From positions 1 through 31,711 of IMG/VR virus record IMGVR_UViG_3300007734_000568: a stretch of 31,711 nucleotides of DNA, one strand, 5' to 3'. Under the pieces are notes generated by a model. The model was not told the origin of the DNA. It searched no databases and saw only the letters and a program-made list of their open reading frames with translations. The stretch is from a virus. The stretch's first letter is position 1, and each line of letters starts with the position of its first letter. Positions 19,780 through 27,983 of this stretch are shown here, one piece after another. The position numbers were made by a program, and so were the translations under genes.

Positions 19780-22557
19780 ATGAAGTTCATTTGTTCTGTA
19801 AACGAAGTAGTCGCTCAGCACGTCCATCCAAAAACTGGAAAGATACCTGTAGGCGGAAACTTCGCAGCATTCAACCTTAATTGGATAGCGAAGGAGCTGA
19901 GTGCGTCGGATCTAGCAACCGAGTTATCACAGGGTTATGGTCTATGCGCGTGGCACCTACTTGAAGGCAAGAGACAATCCGAATCGACCGGCGTAATCAA
20001 AGCTGGAATGATCATAGTTGATATAGATAACCAGGAAGATCGGAAAGATTCCGATGGAAACAAGGTACAGAGACAAGAACTTACTTTTGACCAAGCACTC
20101 GAACTAGACATTTGCAAAAAATATCTAACGCTTGCCTATTACTCTCCCTCAACAACATCAGAGTGGCCACGGTTCCGATTAGTTTTTGGCTTAGAGAAAC
20201 CGATAATTGACCCAGGATTTTATAAATTTTTTACACAGAAGATATACGCACAGATTCCTGGCTCAGATATAAGAGCGACAACGGTACCCAACCTCTTTTA
20301 CGGCCCCAAAAAAGGTGAGAAAGTTTTCGACATATCTGGTAACTACATACCAGCTTCAAAACAGGATGAAGCTCACCGAGCATATTTAGCTGCACCAAAA
20401 GAAGAAAGCCGGGACGATAAAACTGCCGAAGACATAATGAATACACTGACGCTCAGCGAAGCTGGACTAGATCTTAAAAAACTGGTATCGACTACTGTAC
20501 GTTCAGTTCTAGATGGCGAGGCAGTAGAGGACCGAAGCTCAACAATGGCAGCGGTTTTCAAGGAGCTCATAGGCTGGAGTAACTGGTTGACAACACAGGG
20601 TATGCCTGTGTGCGCATCAGCATTGACAGTAGCACACCAAGCGTTCTATAATATCTATGCCTACCCTCACGATCTGGACAGCAAATTTGACCGAATCTTA
20701 AACTCGATAAAAGACGCGACTGACATCCAGCCTGCGATCGCTCTGGCTTCAGACCTAGGTTCTCTGGCCATATGGAAAAAAATTAAGAATATCGACTACA
20801 AGCTCTATCAACAACATGCGACTGAAGAGATCAAAGAACAACTCAAACAACTCAAAAAAGCACAAGTAAACGCTGTCCTAGATTTTTCTTCCTTTCTACT
20901 CGACAGCCCGATTGAAGCCAAACCAGACAAGGCTATCTCAAAAACTACACAAGAAAATCAAATGCAAGTTCCATCAACACCCACACAGCTCATTAATCTT
21001 CAAAACGCAGGGAACAGTCAGAATCGTCAGTTCTCCGAAAACGATGTAGCAGACATAATCGTCACTAATCAGGGCGACGATTTTCTGTACGACAGTAGCC
21101 TAGATCAGTTTTATCATTACGACTTTGACTATGACCTGTGGTATCAACAGGATGAACAACATATCAAACGAAGGATTGTTAAGGCACTCGACTCATTTGT
21201 TTTAGCTGGTGTATTGCCTAAATACACTTCAGCAACAATAAACAGTGTGTACTTAATACTGAAAGCCAAGCTTTTGCGCTCCGATGATGGAGGTAGAAAA
21301 AGTATTTGGAGTAAGTCAAAAGGTCTTATTGCTTTTCAGAACGGTGTACTAGATACACGCACATTTGAATTCTTGGAGGGAAAACATAAAAACTTATTCT
21401 TAAGACACAAACTGCAATACGCTTACAACGGTAAGGCAAAGTGCCCAGAGTTTAAAGCCTGGTTAAAGAATTCACTTAATGCGGGTCAGGAGCTTTTGAT
21501 TCAAGCTTTTGCCCGAGCAATACTAACGGGTTACACAGCAGGAGAACGGTTTCTACACTTAGTCGGTCCTGGCGGAACAGGAAAATCAACCATGCAACAA
21601 ATCATGGTTGCGTTAGCAGGCTTTCACGGAACACATACGTCTAGCCTTGAGATTATTGAGACTAACAAATTTGAAACGTACAACCTAATAAGTAAGCGCT
21701 TGCTTTTGCTTACAGATGAAAGCAACTACAACAAACGTATGGACATACTTAAAAAGCTCACCTCCGCCTCAGATACACTACGTGCCGAGCGGAAGTACGG
21801 CAAAGAGATTATCAGTTTTAAACCTGAATGCTTGGTCTGTATAGCTAGTAATGAACACATAACGTCTAACGATTCTAGTAGTGGACTCGAAAGGAGACGA
21901 CTTACGATTCTTATGGACAAGGTTGTACCTCCTAGTTCCAGAAAAGAACTAATCAGTGTCCACGATGATCATATCGAAGGGTCGTTTGAACCTGAAATGA
22001 GTGGCATTGTCACATGGGCGCTGTCTATGTCTTACGACCAAATGAAGGATGTTTTAGCTAACCCAACTAAGCATGTGCCTTCACTTAACAAGACAAATAT
22101 AGATGCGCTCTTGTTCAATAATCAATTCGTTTCGTGGCTTAACGACTGTTGTCTGTATGCACCAAATACGCACACACCTATTGGTCAAGGAGCACGAAAG
22201 CCCTCGGTGGACGAATCCGAAAAAGGTATGTACGTATCAAACTCATATGGTGCTCTGTATCCTAGCTATGCAAACTTCTGCAAGGCCTGTGGCTATAAGC
22301 CAGCAGCTAAACACAGATTCATTGAGCGAACCAAAGAAGCTCTAATCAACATCCTTAAACTGGACGGCATTGAGCTTCTGTTAAAAGATGGTATTCCTTC
22401 TATGAAGGGTTTGCGTTTGAAAGGATATGATCTAAAGTCGGACCGGGCTGCAACCGGGCCTGATCGACTGCCCTCACCAGTTGAGTTTGCTCAAGATCCC
22501 ACGACATCCATCTGGAACTCTGCCTTTCAAAAACATGACACGCCTACCGAAACTTGA
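19780..22557 (+). CDS. AEP primase / SF3 (D5-like) helicase fusion (925 aa)
   Basis: The N-terminal domain has the AEP primase signature: MIIVDIDN (Asp81, Asp83) and the later strand RFRLVFGL (131-138). The C-terminal domain is an SF3 helicase of the D5/P4 type: Walker A GPGGTGKST (596-604, Lys602), Walker B LLLLTDES (Asp646, Glu647) and motif C KPECLVCIASNEH (sensor Asn). A helical, low-complexity linker connects the two. Such fusions prime and unwind DNA in phage replication. Length and intact motifs suggest full activity. One HIP1-type octamer lies within the gene. The next gene overlaps its end by 23 nt. Confidence 0.93.
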   Translation: MKFICSVNEVVAQHVHPKTGKIPVGGNFAAFNLNWIAKELSASDLATELSQGYGLCAWHLLEGKRQSESTGVIKAGMIIVDIDNQEDRKDSDGNKVQRQELTFDQALELDICKKYLTLAYYSPSTTSEWPRFRLVFGLEKPIIDPGFYKFFTQKIYAQIPGSDIRATTVPNLFYGPKKGEKVFDISGNYIPASKQDEAHRAYLAAPKEESRDDKTAEDIMNTLTLSEAGLDLKKLVSTTVRSVLDGEAVEDRSSTMAAVFKELIGWSNWLTTQGMPVCASALTVAHQAFYNIYAYPHDLDSKFDRILNSIKDATDIQPAIALASDLGSLAIWKKIKNIDYKLYQQHATEEIKEQLKQLKKAQVNAVLDFSSFLLDSPIEAKPDKAISKTTQENQMQVPSTPTQLINLQNAGNSQNRQFSENDVADIIVTNQGDDFLYDSSLDQFYHYDFDYDLWYQQDEQHIKRRIVKALDSFVLAGVLPKYTSATINSVYLILKAKLLRSDDGGRKSIWSKSKGLIAFQNGVLDTRTFEFLEGKHKNLFLRHKLQYAYNGKAKCPEFKAWLKNSLNAGQELLIQAFARAILTGYTAGERFLHLVGPGGTGKSTMQQIMVALAGFHGTHTSSLEIIETNKFETYNLISKRLLLLTDESNYNKRMDILKKLTSASDTLRAERKYGKEIISFKPECLVCIASNEHITSNDSSSGLERRRLTILMDKVVPPSSRKELISVHDDHIEGSFEPEMSGIVTWALSMSYDQMKDVLANPTKHVPSLNKTNIDALLFNNQFVSWLNDCCLYAPNTHTPIGQGARKPSVDESEKGMYVSNSYGALYPSYANFCKACGYKPAAKHRFIERTKEALINILKLDGIELLLKDGIPSMKGLRLKGYDLKSDRAATGPDRLPSPVEFAQDPTTSIWNSAFQKHDTPTET

Positions 22558-23107
22558 TCTAACACTAGTAATCGCCGGAGTCTTAGGGATTGGCGCCTAC
22601 ACAGCAGTGGCTTCTCCTGAAAACCTTGGAGCAGCTCTTGCTTTTGGAGGAGGTTTACTAGGAGGTGCCAGTATTGTGCGCGAACGTTCGTGGGCTGCCA
22701 AAAGTCAAGAGGAGACTTCAATAAAAGTCACGTCAACTTTTACAGCTCTTTACGAAAATAATGGTGGTCTTGTTGATCCTTTTCAACTCGCGTACCTTGC
22801 AAACATCGAGCCTGAACGTGCCTACGCATTCTTATCTTCTCTAGCTAAAAATACAGGAGGAAAAACGATAAACGTTAAAAACGAAGGCCATGTGGTTTTT
22901 GAGTTTCCTCACACAAAGAGTACGCTTGAAGAACTTACTCTTAATGCACAAAATTGGGTTAAAGCTCAGAATCAAGAATTAGTACTAGAACTACAGAAAC
23001 ACAAACAATTTATTAGTCTTCTACAAGCTCAACAGGCTCAACAAACCAGAGCAAACACTTTAGCTTCTTCTGAAGCTCAATCAGATATAGACCCTTGGAC
23101 TAGGTAG
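22535..23107 (+). CDS. Membrane-anchored winged-helix-like protein (190 aa)
   Basis: The ATG at 22535 is chosen inside the primase end; an in-frame TTG at 22481 is less likely. Residues about 9-26 and 31-48 (LVIAGVLGIGAYTAVA; LGAALAFGGGLLGGASIV) are hydrophobic and suggest two membrane spans. Residues about 62-127 look like a winged helix (TSTFTALYENNGGLVDPFQLAYLANIEPERAYAFLSSLAKN followed by a strand pair VKNEGHVVFEF). The C-terminal part is a Gln-rich coiled coil. The arrangement would hold DNA or a partner at the membrane. Its 3' end overlaps thyX on the opposite strand by 8 nt. The function is not known. Confidence 0.7.
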   Translation: MTRLPKLDLTLVIAGVLGIGAYTAVASPENLGAALAFGGGLLGGASIVRERSWAAKSQEETSIKVTSTFTALYENNGGLVDPFQLAYLANIEPERAYAFLSSLAKNTGGKTINVKNEGHVVFEFPHTKSTLEELTLNAQNWVKAQNQELVLELQKHKQFISLLQAQQAQQTRANTLASSEAQSDIDPWTR

Positions 23108-23792
23108 ACTCACCAAAACTCCAACCTGCTAAAGAGGGATCGTCAACGGTTTTAATTGCTTTGTAAATAGTAGGAAGTTCTTTTTTTAAAATACGTCCAA
23201 TGCTGTGGGCTATATTACGATGCTCTAGTTGGGTATTCTCTTTCCCACGCAGGCCAACGTAATGAATAAAAGATCTTATTGTGCCGCTCATGTGCACTCT
23301 TGTTGTTGTGTACTCTGGTAAAACATTTCGTGCACACTCTTTTGCTATTCCAAGCTCAAGCATCTCGCGGTATACACTTTTAATATCTTGATCAATAAAC
23401 TTAAGTTTCTCCCAAAAGTAGTTTCGTAGATCTTCTGATATCTCTTCTGCGCTGCTTTGTCGGTTAGTCTCCGCTTGTAGTCGCAGATCAAATTTGAATT
23501 CGTTTTTAACATCAGGTAAAACCTCACTTGGGTCTGAATATCTTTGCGATAACTCTTGAAAGGTAAAACTGCGATGACGTAATAGTTGCGGCGAGATCGC
23601 CCGAGTTGTAGCTATTTCGAAAGATGCCGAAGCTTGCTCAAATACACTCCAATGCCCATGCCTAACACAAAAACTTAAGAGTCTAGTAAACTCTTCTCTC
23701 TCTGGATCTTTGGTTGATACTCGTGCGTGACGAGCAATAGTCTTTTCAGATTTTGGTGTGATCCAATTGAGCTCAGCCGAATGAAGCTTCAC
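23100..23792 (-). CDS. thyX: Flavin-dependent thymidylate synthase ThyX (230 aa)
   Basis: The ThyX signature RHRX7S is present as RHRSFTFQELS (Arg72 to Ser82), followed by QRY. The protein begins MKLHSAELNW and contains HARVST (22-27), both usual for the family, and ends at a normal length of 230 residues. ThyX makes dTMP from dUMP with methylene-tetrahydrofolate, NADPH and FAD, supplying thymine for phage DNA. The start is GTG (23790-23792), directly overlapping the stop of the small upstream gene as TAGTG, which implies translational coupling. It marks the switch from + to - strand genes. Confidence 0.95.
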   Translation of the reverse strand: MKLHSAELNWITPKSEKTIARHARVSTKDPEREEFTRLLSFCVRHGHWSVFEQASASFEIATTRAISPQLLRHRSFTFQELSQRYSDPSEVLPDVKNEFKFDLRLQAETNRQSSAEEISEDLRNYFWEKLKFIDQDIKSVYREMLELGIAKECARNVLPEYTTTRVHMSGTIRSFIHYVGLRGKENTQLEHRNIAHSIGRILKKELPTIYKAIKTVDDPSLAGWSFGEST

Positions 23793-23932
23793 TAGCTACG
23801 GGGGAACGCTTGTTGGTACCTTAATCTAGCAGTGAGTTCAGTTGGGTTTGACACCAACCTAGCAACGTCAGCTGGGCCCAGCCCGAGACGCATCCCTGCC
23901 ATACGAATAGGTTCACCGCCGTTAGTCATCAT
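23792..23932 (-). CDS. Small hypothetical protein between coupled genes (46 aa)
   Basis: This 46-residue frame is bounded by two overlapped junctions: its ATG overlaps the upstream stop (TAATG) and its stop overlaps the thyX start (TAGTG). Such precise packing is strong evidence of translation. The product is short and basic, with LGLGPADVARLVSNPTELTARLRYQ as a likely helix-turn-helix-like or capping segment. A second in-frame ATG follows the first (residues 1-2 are both Met). No function is known. Confidence 0.72.
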   Translation of the reverse strand: MMTNGGEPIRMAGMRLGLGPADVARLVSNPTELTARLRYQQAFPRS

Positions 23933-24456
23933 TATTTTTTAACCCTGGGCATATTTAAAGGCATTTGCATAGGCAAAGATCCAGCCGTTCTGTAACTTTG
24001 AGGGTACGAAGCGTACGCTTGATCAGGTACATTTAAAAACGTTTGGTCAGGTGATGCGGTCAGGATTTGTAACTTTGCTCTCATATCAGGAGTCATAGTA
24101 TTTTGTGTATCCACCAGGTACTGAGCTTTACTCATATCAAGCGCCCGCATAGGCATCTTCAGAGAATCCTTGTGGTTATACCCTGCTAGTCCAGTTAACT
24201 CTGCACTCTCAACAATATTTCCTTCACCATATTGAATAGGACCAATAGGTTCGCGAGCATACTCACCACGGTCGCGACGATACTGGGTATAGATCCGATT
24301 CATGTCATCAATTGTTATAGCCCGTCGAGCTTCAATTGCTTCAGCCGTATTGGCATACATAGAAGGCTTTTCAGTCGCAAGCGTACCGATAGGCTTAACT
24401 CGCTCAGCCATCGGGCCGAGACCGCCCGGACGTTGCATGAAGTTGTGCTTTTCCAT
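23932..24456 (-). CDS. Hypothetical protein, possible virion component (174 aa)
   Basis: The 174-residue protein is rich in Met, Gln, Pro and Arg, with helical patches (AEAIEARRAITIDDMNRIYTQYRRDRGEY) and a flexible C-terminus (MPLNMPRVKK). It has no Cys, no membrane span and no catalytic motif. Its composition and its place in the right arm suggest a structural or assembly protein, but that is inference. It begins about 10 nt after the HNH-like gene (in minus-strand order) and is coupled by TAATG to the 46-residue gene. Confidence 0.66.
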   Translation of the reverse strand: MEKHNFMQRPGGLGPMAERVKPIGTLATEKPSMYANTAEAIEARRAITIDDMNRIYTQYRRDRGEYAREPIGPIQYGEGNIVESAELTGLAGYNHKDSLKMPMRALDMSKAQYLVDTQNTMTPDMRAKLQILTASPDQTFLNVPDQAYASYPQSYRTAGSLPMQMPLNMPRVKK

Positions 24457-24465
24457 TTTTCTAGT

Positions 24466-24699
24466 CTAACTCCGTTTGGGCTGTTTCTCGCGGTTAGTTT
24501 TTTCAGACACTACACGAAGATTTGAAGGGCTGTTGTCCTCGGGGTTGAAGTTTTTATGATCTACTTCCTTACCGTCACCTTTATGTACGCGGCCATTTTT
24601 TTCCATGTATCGACGAGCTTTATTTCGTGCGGCACGACGTTTCTTCTGCTCTTCCGTGCCTCCGTGCTCTCTATACTCCTTGGCGTAATCTCTAGCCAT
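24466..24699 (-). CDS. Small HNH-type endonuclease-like protein (77 aa)
   Basis: The C-terminal half reads KGDGKEVDHKNFNPEDNSPSNLRVVSEKTNREKQPKRS, matching the central and final parts of small phage HNH nucleases (DHKNxNxxDNSxxNLRxVSxxxN). The N-terminal part is strongly basic (EQKKRRAARNKARRYMEK), likely DNA-binding. At 77 residues it is short and may be a reduced or non-catalytic version; the first His is part of VDH. The ATG overlaps the endolysin stop (TAATG). Confidence 0.72.
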   Translation of the reverse strand: MARDYAKEYREHGGTEEQKKRRAARNKARRYMEKNGRVHKGDGKEVDHKNFNPEDNSPSNLRVVSEKTNREKQPKRS

Positions 24700-25934
24700 T
24701 ATTTGGACCCCTTGATATACCAACCACTCTTATCACCAGTGACCATCCACCGGGGGCCAAGATTCTTCTTGGAGTACAACTTACTCTTGCCATCACTGGA
24801 GATATAGCCTCCCGAGACAAGATCTAAATCCCCGAACGGATCGTGAACAATAAAATTTTTTCTATCGGCAGTTACGCCTATACAACAAATCCAGTGACCT
24901 CCCCCCGTTGGTGCGGTGACAGGACCTTTATGAAGAATACCTATAGGAACCGGAATGCCTTTTTGCAGCAAAGATTCGATATCACTCCACGTCCCAGTTT
25001 GAACAAAAGAGGCCGAAATTCCAAAATCTTTAAGAGCTTTGAGCTGCGACGAAGCTTCGGTGGTGTCCCCATAGCTGTATACAACTTTTATATACTCGTC
25101 ATCTATATTTATAGCCTCAGGATCTAAACCACTCAACATCATGGCACAGCTACTTGAGTAGCATGTGCGCATAGGGTCTTTATAGTTGTCACGTTGCGAG
25201 TAGTAAGGCACCGCTAACCTAATTTCAGCAGTCGGTTTCTTTACAACATCTTTTTCTACATCGTTAATAATTTTCCAGTGGTCAGGAAAAATCCACCAAT
25301 CACCTGCGGGCTCGGCTGTAAGAAAGACTTTTTGATGGTTTTCACCTGCATACATCCTTAGTTCGGTCCACTGCCACGCTGAATCTTTCGGTACAAACAG
25401 TTTTTCTTCGGGTTTTAGCTCGTTGCTCGCTATCGGACGACGTTTTAACCAAGTATCTTGTCGAGCTAAAATTGATTTTGACAGCAAAGGATGTTTAACT
25501 TTCTCTAGAAACAATTTACGCTCAGCCTCACGACGACGTACTAATCCGGGAGACGCCTCTTCGCCACCGGCTTTTACCCAGCGTAAAAATTCAGCAGAGA
25601 CAACTACTTTGGTCACTCCTTCATTCAGTAATTTTAATAAAGTTGAGTTTACAAATGCTGTTGGACCTACATTAAAAGTGAACGAAACTAAAGCGTCATA
25701 TTCATTCTGATTAAGTTTTGTTACAACAAAAGAACTTACACACTGCTGAGCACTCTCAGTGTCACTCATTAAATAACGGTTAGCTTGTTCCTCGGTAATA
25801 GTTAAATCTTCCTTAACATCAGAACCTGTGTGGCCGTAACCTATTGTTAATATGTTCGCAGGACACCGATATGCCTTTAGCTCCAGGCCTTCAAATTCTT
25901 TAATTAAATCAAGTCCTTTTGAAGATAACCGCAT
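24699..25934 (-). CDS. Two-enzyme endolysin: GH24 lysozyme plus C39-like peptidase (411 aa)
   Basis: The N-terminal GH24 domain carries the endolysin triad with E-8aa-C-5aa-T spacing: Glu15, Cys24 and Thr30 in FEGLELKAYRCPANILTIGYGHT. A linker with a beta-rich SH3-like stretch (about 155-225, ILARQDTWLKRRP...GDWWIFPDHW) follows. The C-terminal domain is C39-like: PYYSQ (Gln247), TCYSSSCAMML (Cys258), GGGHWICCIG (His347) and VHDPFG (Asp365). Having a muramidase and a peptidase would let one protein cut both glycan and peptide of the wall. The ATG at 25932-25934 is preferred over a TTG 6 nt upstream. A hairpin lies about 30 nt upstream. Confidence 0.88.
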   Translation of the reverse strand: MRLSSKGLDLIKEFEGLELKAYRCPANILTIGYGHTGSDVKEDLTITEEQANRYLMSDTESAQQCVSSFVVTKLNQNEYDALVSFTFNVGPTAFVNSTLLKLLNEGVTKVVVSAEFLRWVKAGGEEASPGLVRRREAERKLFLEKVKHPLLSKSILARQDTWLKRRPIASNELKPEEKLFVPKDSAWQWTELRMYAGENHQKVFLTAEPAGDWWIFPDHWKIINDVEKDVVKKPTAEIRLAVPYYSQRDNYKDPMRTCYSSSCAMMLSGLDPEAINIDDEYIKVVYSYGDTTEASSQLKALKDFGISASFVQTGTWSDIESLLQKGIPVPIGILHKGPVTAPTGGGHWICCIGVTADRKNFIVHDPFGDLDLVSGGYISSDGKSKLYSKKNLGPRWMVTGDKSGWYIKGSK

Positions 25935-25964
25935 GGCCAACGAACAAGCTTTAGGTACTCTTGC

Positions 25965-25993
25965 AAAGAACCGACAAAAAAGAAAGGTTCTTT
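25965..25993. other. Hairpin upstream of the endolysin
   Basis: AAAGAACC (25965-25972) and GGTTCTTT (25986-25993) form a perfect 8-bp stem around a purine-rich (or, on the minus strand, T-rich) 13-nt loop. It lies 31 nt upstream of the endolysin ATG and 35 nt after the stop of the gene at 26028. It may act as a weak terminator or as a leader structure of the lysis gene. Confidence 0.45.
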
Positions 25994-26027
25994 TGGTTAA
26001 CTACAGATAAAAAACAGAAAATAAATA

Positions 26028-26426
26028 TTACGCGGCAGTTATAGTTACCCGATACTCTGTAGCACTACGATCACTGCGGTCTACATACACAGTAGCTGTA
26101 TCGTTGTTAGTTACTGAATAAGTAAAGCTTGAGTCAGCTCGACGAGTAATTTTAGGTGCTTCAGCTTCACCAGCTACAGTTCCATCTGCTTTAAGAACGC
26201 GCACACCACGCACAGCAAAAGCTTCAGCTGTCAAAGTAACGGTAGCTGTCCCTGTGGTTCCGTAAGTAATCTCATAAACATCAGCTAAAGGAAAGGAACC
26301 ATCCCCCGCAAACGAACGATAATTGTTTATAGTGACGTTAGATCCGTTACTAGTTCGGACCTGACCAAAACGGGTAATACCTTCGGGAGCAGCTCCAATC
26401 TCACGGTTGAACGTTACTTCAGCCAT
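26028..26426 (-). CDS. Small beta-rich probable virion protein (132 aa)
   Basis: The 132-residue protein has alternating Thr, Val and Tyr strands (ATVTLTAEAFAVRGVRVLKADG; FTYSVTNNDTATVYVDRSD; YRVTITAA), no Cys and no membrane span, consistent with an immunoglobulin-like or decoration beta-sandwich. A strong Shine-Dalgarno (GGTGGG) precedes the ATG, suggesting high expression, and its codons are GC-richer than those of its neighbours. I infer a virion surface or accessory protein. A divergent + strand gene starts 35 nt away. Confidence 0.72.
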   Translation of the reverse strand: MAEVTFNREIGAAPEGITRFGQVRTSNGSNVTINNYRSFAGDGSFPLADVYEITYGTTGTATVTLTAEAFAVRGVRVLKADGTVAGEAEAPKITRRADSSFTYSVTNNDTATVYVDRSDRSATEYRVTITAA

Positions 26427-26461
26427 TTTAAAAACCCACCTGTTTAGTAAGATTCTAAACC

Positions 26462-26797
26462 ATGGAAAACAAAAAGAACTACAACAGAGTGAATGCCTTA
26501 ATTTATGAACTTATTATCTTCTTAGAACAGATTTTTTCAGGTTTAACCAGAAATAAACTTATACAAAGGATTAAGGACAACTGTCAAGACGACTGGACAG
26601 AGTTTAGAGTTTTGCTTTTTCTGGAGGAGTTAGATAAAGAGACAGCAGAAGTGCAAAAAAAATGGAAAGAGGAAGAACAAAAACTTAGGAAACCTGTGTA
26701 CACCGAATTATCTCCAGATGGTTCCAACGCTCAGGATTTGTTAGGAGGCGAGATGAGACTTACTTCCCCTTGGATGCACGATAAGCCCGAGCCTTAG
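26462..26797 (+). CDS. Hypothetical helical protein (111 aa)
   Basis: This + strand gene diverges from the beta-rich virion gene. The product is Lys/Glu-rich and helical (LIYELIIFLEQIFSGLTRNKLIQRIKDN; FRVLLFLEELDKETAEVQKKWKEEEQK), with a flexible C-terminus. Its 3' end overlaps a minus-strand gene by 38 nt. No domain is recognised. Codon use and amphipathic pattern favour a real gene, but the opposing frame makes it less certain. Confidence 0.58.
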   Translation: MENKKNYNRVNALIYELIIFLEQIFSGLTRNKLIQRIKDNCQDDWTEFRVLLFLEELDKETAEVQKKWKEEEQKLRKPVYTELSPDGSNAQDLLGGEMRLTSPWMHDKPEP

Positions 26798-26972
26798 CAC
26801 TTGCTCTTTTAGCAGCTTCAGTATTTTCTATGTGAGTGTTAACTGGTTTACCACGCGTGGCAGCTTTCTTTTTTTCATCTGTTGCACGACGTTCTTCAGG
26901 AGACATACTTGCCCAAGCGGCCCGAGGTAAATATCTTTCAGTGCGACCTTTTTCGCGAGCTAGATCAGCCAT
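26760..26972 (-). CDS. Small basic protein (70 aa)
   Basis: A very basic 70-residue protein, rich in Arg, Lys and Ala, with MSPEERRATDEKKKAATRGK and AKRASAKARAYRASKGK. This composition suits nucleic acid binding, or a small packaged virion protein. It is followed (convergently) by the + strand gene end at 26797. The ATG follows CTTAAATC with no Shine-Dalgarno. No known domain. Confidence 0.6.
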   Translation of the reverse strand: MADLAREKGRTERYLPRAAWASMSPEERRATDEKKKAATRGKPVNTHIENTEAAKRASAKARAYRASKGK

Positions 26973-27005
26973 GATTTAAGGACTCTTTTGTCTTATTATC
27001 GTGCA

Positions 27006-27230
27006 CTATTTCTTTTTTTCGTACTCTTCTCGTGTGCCCCAGTCTTCCTTGCCCCATTTACTTAAACGATTTTCAGACGATTTCTTTCCTGTGTAGCTTC
27101 CACCCATTTCTTTGTAGTACTTTGTAGCTAACTGCATTGCCCTAGCGCTGTGACCGCCCATACGCTTCCTTGCCTTAGCCTTTGCTCGGGCCCACTTTTC
27201 AGGGTCTCTCTTTTTTGCAATTTCAGCCAT
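27006..27230 (-). CDS. DUF5872-like small basic protein (74 aa)
   Basis: The sequence KKRDPEKWARAKAKARKRMGGHSARAMQLATKYYKEMGGSYTGKKSSENRLSKWGKEDW follows the pattern I recall for DUF5872: DPxLWxxxK...SARxxQLAxKxYKxxGGxYxGxKSxxNxLxKWxxxxW. The family occurs in phages and algal viruses; its role is not known to me. It is basic, small and soluble. A Shine-Dalgarno (GGAG) lies 9 nt upstream, and a candidate extended -10 promoter (27258-27266, reverse) lies about 20-30 nt further. Confidence 0.72.
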   Translation of the reverse strand: MAEIAKKRDPEKWARAKAKARKRMGGHSARAMQLATKYYKEMGGSYTGKKSSENRLSKWGKEDWGTREEYEKKK

Positions 27231-27250
27231 GTAACATATCTCCGTGTGTT

Positions 27251-27280
27251 CTAGCGTAATTTAGCAAGTGCTACTATAAT
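27251..27280. promoter_or_regulatory. Overlapping divergent promoter candidates
   Basis: On the minus strand TGCTAAATT (27258-27266) is an extended -10-like motif for the DUF5872-like gene (start 27230). On the plus strand TGCTACTAT (27269-27277) overlaps TATAAT (27275-27280) 23 nt before the ATG at 27303. Neither has a good -35. The TGCTA core recurs upstream of other right-arm genes. Confidence 0.5.
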
Positions 27281-27302
27281 TTTAATAGATCTTGCCAAGA
27301 AA

Positions 27303-27482
27303 ATGTTAAACCACCTCACACAAAATTGGACTGAACTCGTAGGAGTTGCTGCTGCCGTCCACGTGCTGGCTCTGGCTGTTGTTAACTTGACACCTACACC
27401 AAAAGACGACGCAGTGTACGGTAAAGTTTACAGAGCTGTTGAACTTTTGGCTGGAATCTTCACAAAGTTAGTTAAGAAATAG
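27303..27482 (+). CDS. Small membrane protein, candidate holin (59 aa)
   Basis: The 59-residue product has an N-terminal polar stretch, one hydrophobic span (ELVGVAAAVHVLALAVVNL, residues 11-29) and a polar, basic C-terminus (TPTPKDDAVYGKVYRAVELLAGIFTKLVKK). Small proteins with one span, a TPTPKDD-like turn and a basic tail are commonly annotated as phage holins. I consider that likely but not proven. It lies on the + strand against the rest of the arm, about 1.5 kb from the endolysin, with its own -10 TATAAT. Its stop abuts the convergent HNH gene. Confidence 0.66.
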   Translation: MLNHLTQNWTELVGVAAAVHVLALAVVNLTPTPKDDAVYGKVYRAVELLAGIFTKLVKK

Positions 27483-27851
27483 TTAGGCGGCTTCGATTAA
27501 ACTAGGAACAGTAGAAGCTATTGTTAACTCACTAGAGTTGAATTCATCTTGGTGTAACCAGTGAAGAATTAAAGTTTCTTTTTCTTCCGTCCAAAAGGAT
27601 TGGGATCTAAACCATATATACCAATTTTCAGAACCTTTAAGAATATTGCAGTCGCCACAGGCGGCTATCAGGTTGTTTTTAGTGGTCGGTCCTCCTGCAG
27701 ACCTCGGAATGACATGATCTAGAGTAGCTGGATTTAATTTGCCACAATAGGCACAGCACCCCCATTCATCAAGTATTTGTTTTCTAAATGTTTTTCGCGC
27801 ACACTTCTTTTGAAGACAGGATAGGTTGAAAATCAGATCCCGTTCGCTCAC
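27483..27851 (-). CDS. HNH endonuclease (122 aa)
   Basis: A complete HNH domain is visible: zinc ligands Cys33 and Cys36 (CAYCGK), the catalytic LDHVIPRSAGG (Asp45, His46), Asn60 in KNNL and Cys65/Cys68 (CGDCN). HNH enzymes of this size often serve as homing nucleases or assist packaging. The start is GTG (27849-27851); no ATG is available. Its 3' end abuts the holin-like gene. A candidate extended -10 lies 23-31 nt upstream. Confidence 0.88.
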   Translation of the reverse strand: MSERDLIFNLSCLQKKCARKTFRKQILDEWGCCAYCGKLNPATLDHVIPRSAGGPTTKNNLIAACGDCNILKGSENWYIWFRSQSFWTEEKETLILHWLHQDEFNSSELTIASTVPSLIEAA

Positions 27852-27864
27852 AAGTGTGAGTGCG

Positions 27865-27914
27865 GCTAAATATATTTTAGCAAGAAATGTAATTCAAAAT
27901 TATCTTACATTTCT
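27865..27914 (-). promoter_or_regulatory. Extended -10 promoter with upstream palindrome
   Basis: On the minus strand TGCTAAAAT (plus 27874-27882) fits an extended -10. It sits inside a GCTAAA/TTTAGC inverted repeat (27865-27881). A perfect 10-bp inverted repeat AGAAATGTAA/TTACATTTCT (27883-27892 with 27905-27914) lies immediately upstream, centred at about -31 from the expected start, where an activator or repressor could bind. It would drive the HNH gene at 27851. Confidence 0.5.
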
Positions 27915-27983
27915 GTAAAAAATTAGTGAATGTTCTTTAAAAGCGCAGTTAATTAATGCTTTAACTCTGCCTTATAGTTAAAA

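Noticed and set aside
25933-26010. 25-codon basic + strand frame starting within the endolysin start (CATG palindrome)
   Set aside because: It is very short, contains the 25965-25993 hairpin and has no supporting signal; chance is likely.
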